From: Paenibacillus amylolyticus
GTDB taxonomy: Bacteria; Bacillota; Bacilli; Paenibacillales; Paenibacillaceae
Direction of reading: 5' to 3'
DNA: 64,000 bases
NCBI RefSeq assembly: GCF_001570725.1
Contig: NZ_BCNV01000008.1
Location: 54,299-118,298 of the forward strand
The notes below the pieces were generated by a model. The model saw nothing but the letters and a program-made list of their open reading frames with translations. It made no database searches and was not told the origin of the DNA. Positions 1 to 8,166 of the stretch are shown piece after piece; position 1 is the stretch's first letter, and every line of letters begins with the position of its first letter. Made by a program: the position numbers and the translations under genes.

Positions 1-837
1 ATCGACACATTGGGCCAAGCTGGCATTCCGGTGGTGACGTATCAGGGGGCAAGCGGAGGTATTGGTCTGGCAGAGGGCTACCGTCTGGATCGAAACGTGT
101 TAACAGACAAGGACCTCGCTTCCATCGTCACAGCGCTGCGCAGTGTATCCACCTCTCATGCCAATGCGGCACGTGAGCTTCTGGTGGAAAAACTCAGCAG
201 TATCGTGCCTGAAGCCAAAAATGACGATTTTCAGGCCAACACCAATCGTTTCATCGTTGATTATTCGACTTGGACGCATCCCGAAGCCCTGCAAATCAAG
301 CTTCAGCTTATCGAGCAGGGCATGGATCAATTACGGCCTGTCACCTTTACCTACTGCAGTGCGGAAGGGACACAGACTCACCGAACTGCCGACCCTCATA
401 CCATCGTGCTCAAGAAGCATTCCTGGTACCTATATGCCTTTTGCCACGAGCGGAATCAATTTCGCATGTTCAAACTCGTACGCATGCAAAATGTCACACT
501 TGCTGATGAGCCCTTCGAACGTAAAGTAATCAACCCACAGGACAGACCCTGGCAGCAGGAATGGACCCGCCCGGGCAATCAGGCTGGGTTAACCTTGAAA
601 TTCCATGCTCGCGTCCGTCATATTGCGGAAGAATGGTTTGGGATCGAGAACGTCATCCCTGATGGGACTGGATATTATATCAGCCAGGTTGCTTTTCCCG
701 AGGATGCTTGGTTATATGGGTTCATTCTGGGCTTCGGCGCAGATGTTGAGGTATTGGAACCTCAGCATATTCGGGACGAGATCTGCCGTATCGCCGGGCA
801 AATTGTACAAAATTATATACCTCCGACTCAAACCTGA
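1..837 (+). CDS. WYL-domain transcriptional regulator (YafY/DeoR-like), 5' partial
   Basis: The reading frame is open from the first base of the window, so the N-terminus lies upstream. The first residues (YQGASGGIGLAEGYRLD) resemble the end of an HTH_11 winged helix. The middle carries the WYL signature (HSWYLYAFCHERNQFRMFKL), followed by a C-terminal WYL extension. Such proteins are DNA-binding repressors or activators whose WYL domain senses a ligand or nucleic acid. The target is unknown. The next gene on the same strand starts 73 bases downstream and also has a ligand-binding fold, so the two may be co-transcribed. Confidence 0.85.
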   Translation: MDTLGQAGIPVVTYQGASGGIGLAEGYRLDRNVLTDKDLASIVTALRSVSTSHANAARELLVEKLSSIVPEAKNDDFQANTNRFIVDYSTWTHPEALQIKLQLIEQGMDQLRPVTFTYCSAEGTQTHRTADPHTIVLKKHSWYLYAFCHERNQFRMFKLVRMQNVTLADEPFERKVINPQDRPWQQEWTRPGNQAGLTLKFHARVRHIAEEWFGIENVIPDGTGYYISQVAFPEDAWLYGFILGFGADVEVLEPQHIRDEICRIAGQIVQNYIPPTQT

Positions 838-910
838 CAGACAGCTGTCCAGTTCCTCCCCGTATACTTCAGATATATTCAATTTGTACATATACAAGGA
901 GGAACCAATC

Positions 911-1729
911 ATGAACGTCACTGTATGTCAAAGCTGCGGCATGCCGCTCACAACCCCTGCCCAATTCGGAACGGAAGCAGATGGAAGCACAACCCGTGAG
1001 TACTGTATCTATTGTTACAAAGAGGGCCAGTTCGAGCAGCCCGGTATTTCACTCGAAGGGATGACAGAGATGTGCACTGCCATTCTGAAGGACGAGGGCA
1101 TGGATGAAGAATCGGCTCGTTCGATGCTGCGTAACCAGCTTCCTTTTTTGAAACGTTGGCGGACGAATACAACGGATCAGCATGCAGAATCTCTGGTTGA
1201 AAACTCTACCACTTCTGCTATACCGGGTCAGGTTACAATCCATCCCTTGTTATCTGCCCAGCCCATTCGTTATGTCACGCTCCCAGGCAAACGTCTTGCT
1301 GGCCTATCCGCCCGCACAACCAATGCCATTGAGATCAGTGGCACAGGCTGTATTCAGGGACTCTGGAACAATTATTTTGCCTCAGAGCACCTCCCTGCAC
1401 CTGAAGCTACTCGCTATGGCTGTTACGCGGATTACACGGATGGCATTACCGGAGAGTACACCATACTAGTGGGGCATGAGGTCAGCTCCGATGAAACATT
1501 ACCTGAAGGATTCAATGATATTCTGCTCCCTCCTGCGACTTACGCCGTATTCACTTCCAGAAAAGGACCGATGGCAGAGGTTGTTGGCGAAGCATGGGGA
1601 GCCGTGTGGGCATGGGATAAACAAAGCGATCGTACGTTCACAGGAGATTTCGAGTTGTATGATGAACGCAGTCTGAATCCTGAAAGTGTACAAGTCGATA
1701 TATACATTGCCGTTCGCCAAAGTAGATAA
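911..1729 (+). CDS. zinc-ribbon plus GyrI-like effector-binding domain protein
   Basis: This 272-aa protein starts at the ATG preceded by an AGGAGG site (about 897-904); upstream in-frame codons have no ribosome binding site. The N-terminal ~85 residues carry a zinc-ribbon pattern (CQSCGMPL ... CIYCYKEG) like the 'putative zinc ribbon' family. The C-terminal ~160 residues resemble the AraC effector-binding/GyrI-like small-molecule fold. No DNA-binding domain is visible, so it is probably a ligand-binding or antirepressor-type protein rather than a classic regulator. It lies just after the WYL regulator and ends before a hairpin terminator. Confidence 0.75.
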   Translation: MNVTVCQSCGMPLTTPAQFGTEADGSTTREYCIYCYKEGQFEQPGISLEGMTEMCTAILKDEGMDEESARSMLRNQLPFLKRWRTNTTDQHAESLVENSTTSAIPGQVTIHPLLSAQPIRYVTLPGKRLAGLSARTTNAIEISGTGCIQGLWNNYFASEHLPAPEATRYGCYADYTDGITGEYTILVGHEVSSDETLPEGFNDILLPPATYAVFTSRKGPMAEVVGEAWGAVWAWDKQSDRTFTGDFELYDERSLNPESVQVDIYIAVRQSR

Positions 1730-1793
1730 AGACAATACTATGCATCTCAAACAGGGTAAAAGCATCCTCACATCCTTCTTCATATCACACAAG

Positions 1794-1820
1794 CTGCCGG
1801 GTTCGCTCGGCGGTTTTTTT
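1794..1820 (+). terminator. rho-independent terminator
   Basis: An eight-base-pair GC-rich stem (CTGCCGGG / CTCGGCGG, one G-T pair) with a TTCG loop is followed by seven T residues. It ends the transcript of the zinc-ribbon gene. Confidence 0.85.
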
Positions 1821-2182
1821 TGATGTTTAACCCATGATACAACCGCCTATAGTACCAAGTTAGTTAGCACGTAACCTACCTATTCAACCAGACAATATGC
1901 CTCATATGCGGGTACCATTGACTTCCTTAAAATTGGGACTATTCACATAACAACCAATTCGATCCTCCCATATCAAGCCTCTCAAATCAGGTCCTTTCCT
2001 CCTGAATTTCCCTAAAAACGTTTACATCTCCTTAAAACCGGGTAAAATCACTACAATCCAATTGGAATTACATTCTAAAGTCATCTATTTCGTCTAACAA
2101 GTCATATGTACCTATATGCGCACCTGGCAACATCACCAGTCGAAATACATAATTCAAAAAATGCATCAAAGGAGGAACCAAG
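1821..2182. other. intergenic region without a recognisable gene
   Basis: No open frame with a ribosome binding site was found here. The only signals are a sigma-A promoter candidate near 2021-2048 and a cre-like sequence overlapping its -35 box. Confidence 0.6.
2013..2048 (+). promoter_or_regulatory. candidate sigma-A promoter with overlapping cre-like site
   Basis: TTTACA (2021-2026), a 16-base spacer and TAAAAT (2043-2048) form a plausible promoter for the small gene at 2183. The 14-mer at 2013-2026 (TAAAAACGTTTACA) matches the CcpA cre consensus TGWNANCGNTNWCA at all but the second position. Whether CcpA binds is inference. Confidence 0.4.
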
Positions 2183-2350
2183 ATGATCCGCATGCCTATT
2201 CAGCAAATGATCCCGTACCACCACCAATATCCGCGCAACACGGCGACCACTGCTCCTAAAAAGGAGAATGAGAACACTCAAGGTCTATCCTTTCATGAAA
2301 TTTTACAGCAAAAAATGGCGAAGAAGAATGCTTCTCCTTCCCTTCGATAA
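2183..2350 (+). CDS. small hypothetical protein, 55 aa
   Basis: A short frame begins at ATG 2183 with a strong GGAGG site eight bases upstream and ends at a TAA. The product starts MIRMPIQQMIPYHHQY and ends in a basic tail (KMAKKNASPSLR). It has no signal peptide or membrane segment. The segment GLSFHEILQQKM recalls a short amphipathic helix seen in some flagellar-operon proteins, but that likeness is too weak to name it. Ribosome binding site quality and an upstream promoter candidate are the main support. Confidence 0.55.
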   Translation: MIRMPIQQMIPYHHQYPRNTATTAPKKENENTQGLSFHEILQQKMAKKNASPSLR

Positions 2351-2527
2351 AATGGACACCTGACCGTATTCGAGTCCGGTTATCAACCGTCTTTCCGCAG
2401 CTTGGCGGAATGGCGGTTATTGGCGTTGAGCAATAAACGACTGTACAGCTCTCAGTCATGTTTCTATAATGGTTTAAATATCTACGAGATCCATGACATA
2501 TACGAACTGTAAAAGGGGACTTATCAC

Positions 2528-3223
2528 ATGATCACCATTGGTTGTTTTCACGCTCATTATTCCAACATCGCATTGATTGAAGAGACGCTTGCTCATTATG
2601 ATATAGAATTGGTCCATTACGTCGATCCAGGTCTGGACCGTCTTAAACATGACACTGACTTTTCCGATGCCGTTATTCATGAGAAGGTAGCCCAGACGCT
2701 CCAATGGATCGCTGAGTGTCATGCCGATGCCATTCTGGTCACTTGCACCCTATTTGCGACAGTATTGGAGCAGGAAGCCAAACAGGTCCCCGTGCCGGTG
2801 ATTGGCATAGATGATCCGCTATTGAAGGAAATGCAGAAAGTACCGGGAGAGTTCACCATCGTGTTCACCAACCCGGCAACCGTTGAAGGAACGATGGCAC
2901 GGGTGAATCAGGCGTTACAGCAACAGCATGAGGATGAGAGTGGGCAATTACACGTTGCCAAGGTATCTCAGACGGAAGCGGTGTGCATCCCTGGGACATT
3001 TGAGTTGATTATGCGTGGAGATCAGAAAGAGTACCTCGAAGCGGTACGTGAAGGCTTACAACAGATTGCTGAACAGTATCCCGGTAAAAGGCTAGTCGCA
3101 GCCCAGCTTTCTATGGCTCCCGCTGCTGCACAGGTCACAATAGATCGCGGTATTCCAATCCATAGCCCGCTGGCATTGCTTGCGGCGTATTTGGAGAAGA
3201 TTTTGGGATTGGCTCGACAGTAG
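2528..3223 (+). CDS. Asp/Glu/hydantoin racemase superfamily protein
   Basis: This 231-aa protein has the aspartate/glutamate racemase fold pattern: an N-terminal MITIGCFHAHYSN strand, a first-half catalytic-type cysteine in DAILVTCTLF, and the IGIDDPLL segment. Members interconvert enantiomers with two cysteines. Here the second-half position, where relatives often have a cysteine, reads VAAQLSMAPAA and has none, so racemisation by the usual mechanism is doubtful. The start has a good GGGG site (AAAAGGGGAC). The gene stands alone between intergenic stretches; its substrate is unknown. Confidence 0.7.
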   Translation: MITIGCFHAHYSNIALIEETLAHYDIELVHYVDPGLDRLKHDTDFSDAVIHEKVAQTLQWIAECHADAILVTCTLFATVLEQEAKQVPVPVIGIDDPLLKEMQKVPGEFTIVFTNPATVEGTMARVNQALQQQHEDESGQLHVAKVSQTEAVCIPGTFELIMRGDQKEYLEAVREGLQQIAEQYPGKRLVAAQLSMAPAAAQVTIDRGIPIHSPLALLAAYLEKILGLARQ

Positions 3224-3410
3224 ATGCATCAAACAATTAATTGATACAAATTGGATGTGCTCCTGTGATCTAGTTAAGAGTTAGTAGAGTAAATATAAGT
3301 ATGTTTAATTTATTATTTACATAAATACATATTAATCCTAATTTTTAAAATAATAATTAAATATACATAATTTAGGTGTACAAACCTAGGGTTATATGAT
3401 AAATTTAGAT

Positions 3411-3419
3411 TGTTATAAT
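3411..3419 (+). promoter_or_regulatory. extended -10 element before the secreted-protein gene
   Basis: TGTTATAAT is a perfect extended -10 (TGN-TATAAT) about 33 bases before the TTG start at 3452. No good -35 is seen, as is usual for extended -10 promoters. Confidence 0.5.
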
Positions 3420-3451
3420 TTAACAAATTACTCAGAGGGTGAGGTTTTACA

Positions 3452-4228
3452 TTGAAATTATTGCGTTTATCGAAGTTACTGTTGGTTTGCTGTCTATGCC
3501 TATTACTTATTCCTACCAGTGCTTTCGCTTCTGCAGAGAATAAAACTGTGAAATTGGATATAACTTTATTAAAGCAGGGTATTCCTTATGAAGTAATAGA
3601 ATCCTGGAGCCCTGAGTTTAAGAAAAGTCTTTCGAAAGAAGATGGATCAATTGAAGTAGTGACTCATGAAAAAGCCTCAGCACCTGAATTCAACGGAGAG
3701 GTTGGACCACTCGGAAATATCAAGGATGATCAATTTGACTATTATATAACCATAGTTCGAACTGATAATGTTAATAATCGTGAGCGGTTTATGGTTGCAT
3801 TAACAGGAAAGTGGAAATCAATGCCTTTTTGGCGCTTATCTGATGCTTATGGCGCTTCTTTTGATAAAGAAATTTGGAGAACAGTTCCAGGTTCTGGGTA
3901 TTATGAAGATAAAGTCAAGTATAGCGGAAACTCTACGTTTACAACTTTAGGAAGTGGACGTAATTTCTCATATACTGGTGAGAATGGTGTTGGATTCAAT
4001 GCTGATCTCAAAGGGGGCATTATTATAACAGAACAGGTTGCCTCTGCCGTCTTTACAATAGAACATAAAAAGCAAGGAAATCAAAGTGGTCTATCTCAAA
4101 TACAATCCAATTACTACCACATTAAAGGTACGGGCAGTGTAGGATTGAGTTTTGGAGCTCTAGAGGTTAGCTTCTCAGGCTCTGCTGATAATGATTCCAG
4201 AGGTACACTTAAAAATTTTAATTATTAA
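3452..4228 (+). CDS. secreted protein of unknown function, 258 aa
   Basis: The start is a TTG preceded by GAGGGTGAGG. The product opens with a clear Sec signal peptide: basic MKLLRLSK, a Leu/Cys-rich core, then cleavage near AFASAENK. The mature part (~230 aa) is rich in aromatic residues, Gly and Ser with alternating polarity, which suggests a beta-rich extracellular domain. No motif is recognised. The region from about 3240 to 4320 is markedly more AT-rich than neighbouring genes, a possible sign of recent acquisition. A strong hairpin terminator follows. It could be a pore-forming-like or bacteriocin-like exoprotein, but nothing shows this directly. Confidence 0.8.
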   Translation: MKLLRLSKLLLVCCLCLLLIPTSAFASAENKTVKLDITLLKQGIPYEVIESWSPEFKKSLSKEDGSIEVVTHEKASAPEFNGEVGPLGNIKDDQFDYYITIVRTDNVNNRERFMVALTGKWKSMPFWRLSDAYGASFDKEIWRTVPGSGYYEDKVKYSGNSTFTTLGSGRNFSYTGENGVGFNADLKGGIIITEQVASAVFTIEHKKQGNQSGLSQIQSNYYHIKGTGSVGLSFGALEVSFSGSADNDSRGTLKNFNY

Positions 4229-4288
4229 TGAAGTCTTTGTTAAATATGTTTATGTAATATAAGGTAGAATAAATAAAGTTAAATTCAA

Positions 4289-4320
4289 AAAAGAGAACGA
4301 TATAAAAATCGTTCTCTTTT
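4289..4320. terminator. strong hairpin terminator
   Basis: AAAAGAGAACGAT pairs perfectly with ATCGTTCTCTTTT around a six-base loop. The 13-bp stem ends in T residues on both strands, so it can work in either direction. It ends the secreted-protein transcript. Confidence 0.85.
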
Positions 4321-4355
4321 ACACATTTCACTCAACAAGAGAGGTGAATAAATTA

Positions 4356-4499
4356 ATGCGATTTTTATATATTCTTATCTTGTTCCTAGTCGGTATGGGT
4401 TCTTCCGCACTTCTACATGCTAGTAATCTTAAACTTTCTGATGGCGTGCTGTTTGTCATCGCAGGCATCCTATTTCAGATTTGGCGTAAGTTGGATTGA
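4356..4499 (+). CDS. small membrane protein, 47 aa
   Basis: ATG 4356 follows a GAGGTG site with normal spacing. The 47-residue product has two hydrophobic stretches (LYILILFLVGMGSSALL and GVLFVIAGILFQIW) and ends in a basic tail RKLD, so it would span the membrane once or twice. Small hydrophobic proteins like this are common in Bacillales and often go unannotated. It lies immediately after the terminator of the secreted-protein gene. Function unknown. Confidence 0.5.
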   Translation: MRFLYILILFLVGMGSSALLHASNLKLSDGVLFVIAGILFQIWRKLD

Positions 4500-4594
4500 A
4501 TCCAAAAGTTACGGTGAAGCGGGTTTGGCCTTGTCCAAACATTAATCAATATTTATAATTTAAAGCTTCAAAAAACCTTCATCACCTGGCTCCC

Positions 4595-6412
4595 TTAGGA
4601 ACGTGTTCGATACTCCTCTGCCTTTTCCTGCATGCCCGCTGCTACAGCCTCATGATCAGACAATCCTTTGTCCGCTGCAAAGGCACGAATGTCCTGCGTA
4701 ATGCGCATGCTACAAAACTTCGGTCCGCACATGGAGCAGAAATGAGCTTCTTTGGCCCCTTCTGCCGGCAGCGTCTCATCATGGTAGGATAATGCCCGTT
4801 CCGGGTCCAGAGACAGATTGAATTGGTCCCTCCAGCGGAACTCGAAGCGCGCCTTGGACAATGCATCATCTCGGCGTTGAGCACGTGGATGGCCTTTCGC
4901 CAGATCGGCGGCATGAGCAGCGATCTTGTAGGCGATAACCCCTTCGCGCACATCATCCTTGTTGGGTAGGCCCAGATGTTCTTTAGGCGTAACATAACAG
5001 AGCATGGACGTGCCGAACCAGCCAATCATGGCCGCGCCAATGGCGGATGTGATGTGGTCGTAACCCGGGGCAATATCGGTCGTCAGCGGCCCAAGTGTGT
5101 AGAACGGTGCTTCTTTGCAGATCTCCATCTGCAAGTCCACATTCTCCTTGATCTTATGCATCGGCACATGCCCCGGACCTTCGATCATCACCTGCACATC
5201 ATGCTTCCACGCGATCTGCGTCAGCTCCCCGAGCGTAGCCAGTTCCGCCATCTGCGCTTCATCGTTGGCATCGTAGATACTGCCTGGACGAAGTCCATCT
5301 CCCAGTGAGAACGCCACATCATATCTTTTCATAATCTCGCAGATTTCTTCAAAATGGGTGTACAAAAAATTCTCCTGATGATGCGCAAGGCACCATGCTG
5401 CCATAATGGACCCGCCTCGAGACACAATGCCTGTCATCCGCTTGGCGGTCATGGGGATATAACGCAGCAGTACACCTGCATGAATCGTAAAATAGTCCAC
5501 GCCCTGCTCTGCCTGCTCAATGAGCGTGTCACGGTACAACTCCCAGGTCAGCGCTTCCGCTTCGCCATTCACCTTCTCCAGCGCCTGATAGAGCGGCACC
5601 GTGCCAATCGGCACTGGTGAATTGCGGATGATCCATTCCCGGGTCGTATGAATGTCTTTGCCTGTGGACAGATCCATCACGGTATCCGATCCCCAACGTA
5701 CCGCCCAAGTCATCTTCTCCACCTCTTCCTCGATGGAAGAGGATACGGCAGAATTACCAATGTTGGCATTGATCTTCACGTGAAAATGACGACCGATCAA
5801 CATCGGCTCACTCTCCGGGTGATTGATGTTGGATGGCAGAATGGCCCGTCCACTCGCCAGCTCCTGCCGTACAAATTCCGGTTCCACGCCCTCACGAATG
5901 GCGGCGAATTCCATCTCTGCCGTAACGACTCCCTGCCTCGCATAGTGCATCTGAGTCACACAGCGTCCTGGCTGTGCCCGTAGCGGTTTTCCGCGCAATC
6001 CAGGGTACTCTTCGGCTCCAGCTCTCTTTCCTCCGGGCTTCAGTCCGTTATCCTCCGGTTTAACCGTGCGTCCCTGATAAGCTTCTACATCGCCACGCTC
6101 TGTGATCCAACGGGTGCGCAGGGCTGGCAGACCTGTGCGGATATCCGCGTGAAATGCGGGATCAGTCATGGGGCCGCTCGTATCGTAGACACGCAGCGGT
6201 TCGTTATGCTCCACCCCTTGGGGAGTATTCGTGTCATGAAGGGCTATCTCACGCTCCGGAACAGCAATGTCCGGCCGTGAGCCCTGAATGTAGACTTTGC
6301 GGCTACCCGGAAAGGGCTGAACCCGTCCGGCCGTCCCTGTTTCCTTTTCCACCTGCTGATCGTTATGTTCCTGTTCCATCGCTTGATGTTCCGTTTGATT
6401 TCCTGTACTCAT
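4595..6412 (-). CDS. thiC: phosphomethylpyrimidine synthase ThiC
   Basis: This 605-aa protein has the length and features of ThiC, the radical-SAM enzyme that rearranges aminoimidazole ribotide to HMP phosphate in thiamine biosynthesis. Seen directly are an RFHVKINANIGNSAV segment, MIEGPGHVPMHKI, TDIAPGYDHI, and the C-terminal cluster-binding CX2CX4C at residues 559, 562 and 567 (CSMCGPKFC). The ATG is preceded by GGAGGAGACAA. A TPP riboswitch and terminator lie in its ~400-base leader, so expression should fall when thiamine diphosphate is abundant. No other thiamine gene is adjacent. Confidence 0.97.
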   Translation of the reverse strand: MSTGNQTEHQAMEQEHNDQQVEKETGTAGRVQPFPGSRKVYIQGSRPDIAVPEREIALHDTNTPQGVEHNEPLRVYDTSGPMTDPAFHADIRTGLPALRTRWITERGDVEAYQGRTVKPEDNGLKPGGKRAGAEEYPGLRGKPLRAQPGRCVTQMHYARQGVVTAEMEFAAIREGVEPEFVRQELASGRAILPSNINHPESEPMLIGRHFHVKINANIGNSAVSSSIEEEVEKMTWAVRWGSDTVMDLSTGKDIHTTREWIIRNSPVPIGTVPLYQALEKVNGEAEALTWELYRDTLIEQAEQGVDYFTIHAGVLLRYIPMTAKRMTGIVSRGGSIMAAWCLAHHQENFLYTHFEEICEIMKRYDVAFSLGDGLRPGSIYDANDEAQMAELATLGELTQIAWKHDVQVMIEGPGHVPMHKIKENVDLQMEICKEAPFYTLGPLTTDIAPGYDHITSAIGAAMIGWFGTSMLCYVTPKEHLGLPNKDDVREGVIAYKIAAHAADLAKGHPRAQRRDDALSKARFEFRWRDQFNLSLDPERALSYHDETLPAEGAKEAHFCSMCGPKFCSMRITQDIRAFAADKGLSDHEAVAAGMQEKAEEYRTRS

Positions 6413-6573
6413 GTTCCCTTGTCTCCTCCTTAGTGTTCATTCGCTTGGTTTGGTTGGTATCATCATTAGCTTGGTTACGTACCTGTCCCAAATCATGCGC
6501 AATGCAGAGAAGAAAGAGCGATCCTACGCCAGACCAGAGGAGACATCATTCATGTACAGTTAACAACAGAACG

Positions 6574-6608
6574 GAGGTTACCACAGATCATGGATCTATG
6601 GTGACCTC
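6574..6608 (-). other. long stable hairpin in the thiC leader
   Basis: On the minus strand GAGGTCACCATAGATC pairs with GATCTGTGGTAACCTC around a CAT triloop: 16 pairs with one mismatch and one G-T. It lies between the riboswitch terminator and the thiC start and has no T-tract, so it is not a typical terminator. It may affect mRNA stability or processing; this is inference. Confidence 0.5.
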
Positions 6609-6690
6609 TCTCTTCAGCCTGATCTACTTTCGCAGGTTACTGAAAAAGAAGTCCGCGGGGTGCACACGATATCGCCCGTTCACTGTATAT

Positions 6691-6722
6691 AAAAAAGCCG
6701 GTCCCCGAAGGAACCGACTTTT
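6691..6722 (-). terminator. riboswitch-controlled intrinsic terminator
   Basis: Read on the minus strand, AAGTCGGTTCC, a TTCG loop and GGGACCGGCTT are followed by TTTT. It starts about 95 bases after the TPP aptamer and before thiC, as expected for attenuation by ligand-bound RNA. Confidence 0.85.
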
Positions 6723-6816
6723 AATGTCCATCACCAATAATGCACCTTCATGCAGCTCCTCAACGGAGACTACAAGGGTCACATCATGTGGTGTTTGTGG
6801 TCATATCGCCGATTAC

Positions 6817-6904
6817 TTCCCTACGCTGGAATGATCCAGATCAGGTGCAAAGGGTCCGGAATCTCATGCGATTCCGTCTCAGTCCGGACAATTCGGACTC
6901 CCCC
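6817..6904 (-). ncRNA. TPP riboswitch (thi box) upstream of thiC
   Basis: On the minus strand the conserved pieces appear in order: a GGGGGAGTCC 5' arm, CTGAGA, a CGGAATC/GATTCCG hairpin, ACCCTTTGCACCTGATCTGG, and the CCAGCGTAGGG 3' element. These match the TPP aptamer, including the pyrimidine-sensor CUGAGA and the pyrophosphate-sensor helix. It precedes an intrinsic terminator and thiC. Confidence 0.95.
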
Positions 6905-7063
6905 AGTAACGTTAACAAGTTACGGCATACACACGCCGCAATTCATATTCAATGAAGCTGGCCCCGATGGGCCGTCCATAACAGATTAGCGCAACCGGAA
7001 CATAAAAACAACCTTTATATTCCAAAAGATCAAACTCCATTGGAGACGAACCTTACATCAACA

Positions 7064-7807
7064 TCAGGATAACATGAGCCCCATCTGCGTAGCCGATTCC
7101 TTTAATACAGGTGCATATTCATGCAAAGTCTCCTGTGAAAGTCGACTGACAGGTCCCGATACCGAGAGGGCAGCAGCAATATTGCCTCTGCGATCCATAA
7201 TCGGTACCGATACCGCGGCAGCCCCCGGCTCACGTTCCTCATAACTTGTGGCATATCCGTTATCCCGGATGTCTCCCATCTGCGCCAAATACACCGCCGG
7301 ATCAATAAACACCGGCCATTCCGGTCCATTCATCAGTTCTTCACGATCCTCGTCCGTGGCAAAAGCCATCAGGACTTTGCTGGAAGCCCCCACAGACAAC
7401 GGGAGTCTAACGCCAACAGGAGCGACACGGCGGATCGCCTGATCACTTTGCACCGCCTGAATCCGAATCCGTTCACTGCCATCACGCAGATACAGACTTA
7501 CCGTCTCCCCCAATCGATCTCTCAGTCGCTCCATCGCAGGCAGCAATAGAATAGCCGGATCATCACTGCGGGACATATGAGCTGACAGCTCCCAGATTCG
7601 GATGCCAAGTCGGTACTTCTCCGTTGCCGCATCCCGGATGACAAACCCTCGATCCTCCAGCGTAGCCATCAGGCGATGCACTGTACTTTTGTGCAAACCA
7701 ATCTGGCTGGCAATTTCGGTGAGTCCCAGATCACTGCGTGTGGTAAAACATAATAATATATCCAGCGCCCGTTCCACAGCCCGGACGGTTAACTTACGAT
7801 CTTCCAT
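7064..7807 (-). CDS. IclR-family transcriptional regulator
   Basis: This 247-aa protein starts VRAVERALDIL with a winged helix-turn-helix (LGLTEIASQIGLHKSTVHRLMATLEDRG) and continues into the IclR ligand-binding domain (ISYEERE-type segment TSYEEREPGAAAVSVPI and AALSVSGP). IclR proteins usually control catabolic operons for aromatic acids, sugars or glyoxylate. No catabolic genes are adjacent, so the target may be elsewhere or only its own promoter. A perfect palindrome lies between its promoter and start codon, consistent with autoregulation. Confidence 0.92.
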   Translation of the reverse strand: MEDRKLTVRAVERALDILLCFTTRSDLGLTEIASQIGLHKSTVHRLMATLEDRGFVIRDAATEKYRLGIRIWELSAHMSRSDDPAILLLPAMERLRDRLGETVSLYLRDGSERIRIQAVQSDQAIRRVAPVGVRLPLSVGASSKVLMAFATDEDREELMNGPEWPVFIDPAVYLAQMGDIRDNGYATSYEEREPGAAAVSVPIMDRRGNIAAALSVSGPVSRLSQETLHEYAPVLKESATQMGLMLS

Positions 7808-7826
7808 GGCATAATGCCCTCCTCAT

Positions 7827-7843
7827 GTTTCATCACATGAAAC
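7827..7843 (-). promoter_or_regulatory. palindrome between iclR-like promoter and start
   Basis: GTTTCAT-CAC-ATGAAAC has seven-base perfect arms and lies between the -10 box and the start codon of the IclR gene. It is a likely autoregulatory operator. Confidence 0.5.
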
Positions 7844-7856
7844 TTGGTTACATAAA

Positions 7857-7884
7857 TTATATGAGAAACGGTCTCATCTGTAAA
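7857..7884 (-). promoter_or_regulatory. sigma-A promoter for the IclR gene with internal palindrome
   Basis: On the minus strand TTTACA, a 16-base spacer and TATAAT form a good promoter. The spacer region also contains a second inverted repeat (ATGAGA-N5-TCTCAT, 7861-7877), which could be a regulator site. Confidence 0.55.
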
Positions 7885-8030
7885 CTAAAAAGAGCCAAAT
7901 TTAGATCAGGCCAAAGTGTAAAATTTTCCTTTTTATAAGACTTAATCCCCTGTAATTTGCACACTAAGGTAATGTTACCCATATATCTTAAGAACTATAT
8001 AACAATTGCGTAACAAATGCCCTCAATCAA

Positions 8031-8059
8031 TTGACTTTGACTATATTGGAACATACGAT
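8031..8059 (+). promoter_or_regulatory. sigma-A promoter for the membrane hydrolase gene
   Basis: TTGACT, a 17-base spacer and TACGAT lie about 110 bases upstream of the start at 8167. The rest of the 359-base divergent intergenic region holds only the IclR promoter and palindromes. Confidence 0.55.
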
Positions 8060-8166
8060 AAAGATATATTACATTAAGATATCGCTCTGAAGCAGGCTCT
8101 GAAATAGACGCAATTCTCTTTTCATGTCGTTGTTATCTTCAACTGAACTTCAAAGGAGGGGCATTC

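Noticed and set aside
6154..6834. Plus-strand frame of 226 codons across the thiC 5' end and leader
   Set aside because: It overlaps thiC and the leader antisense, with low-quality composition (Arg/Cys/Ser/Pro-rich) and no ribosome site.
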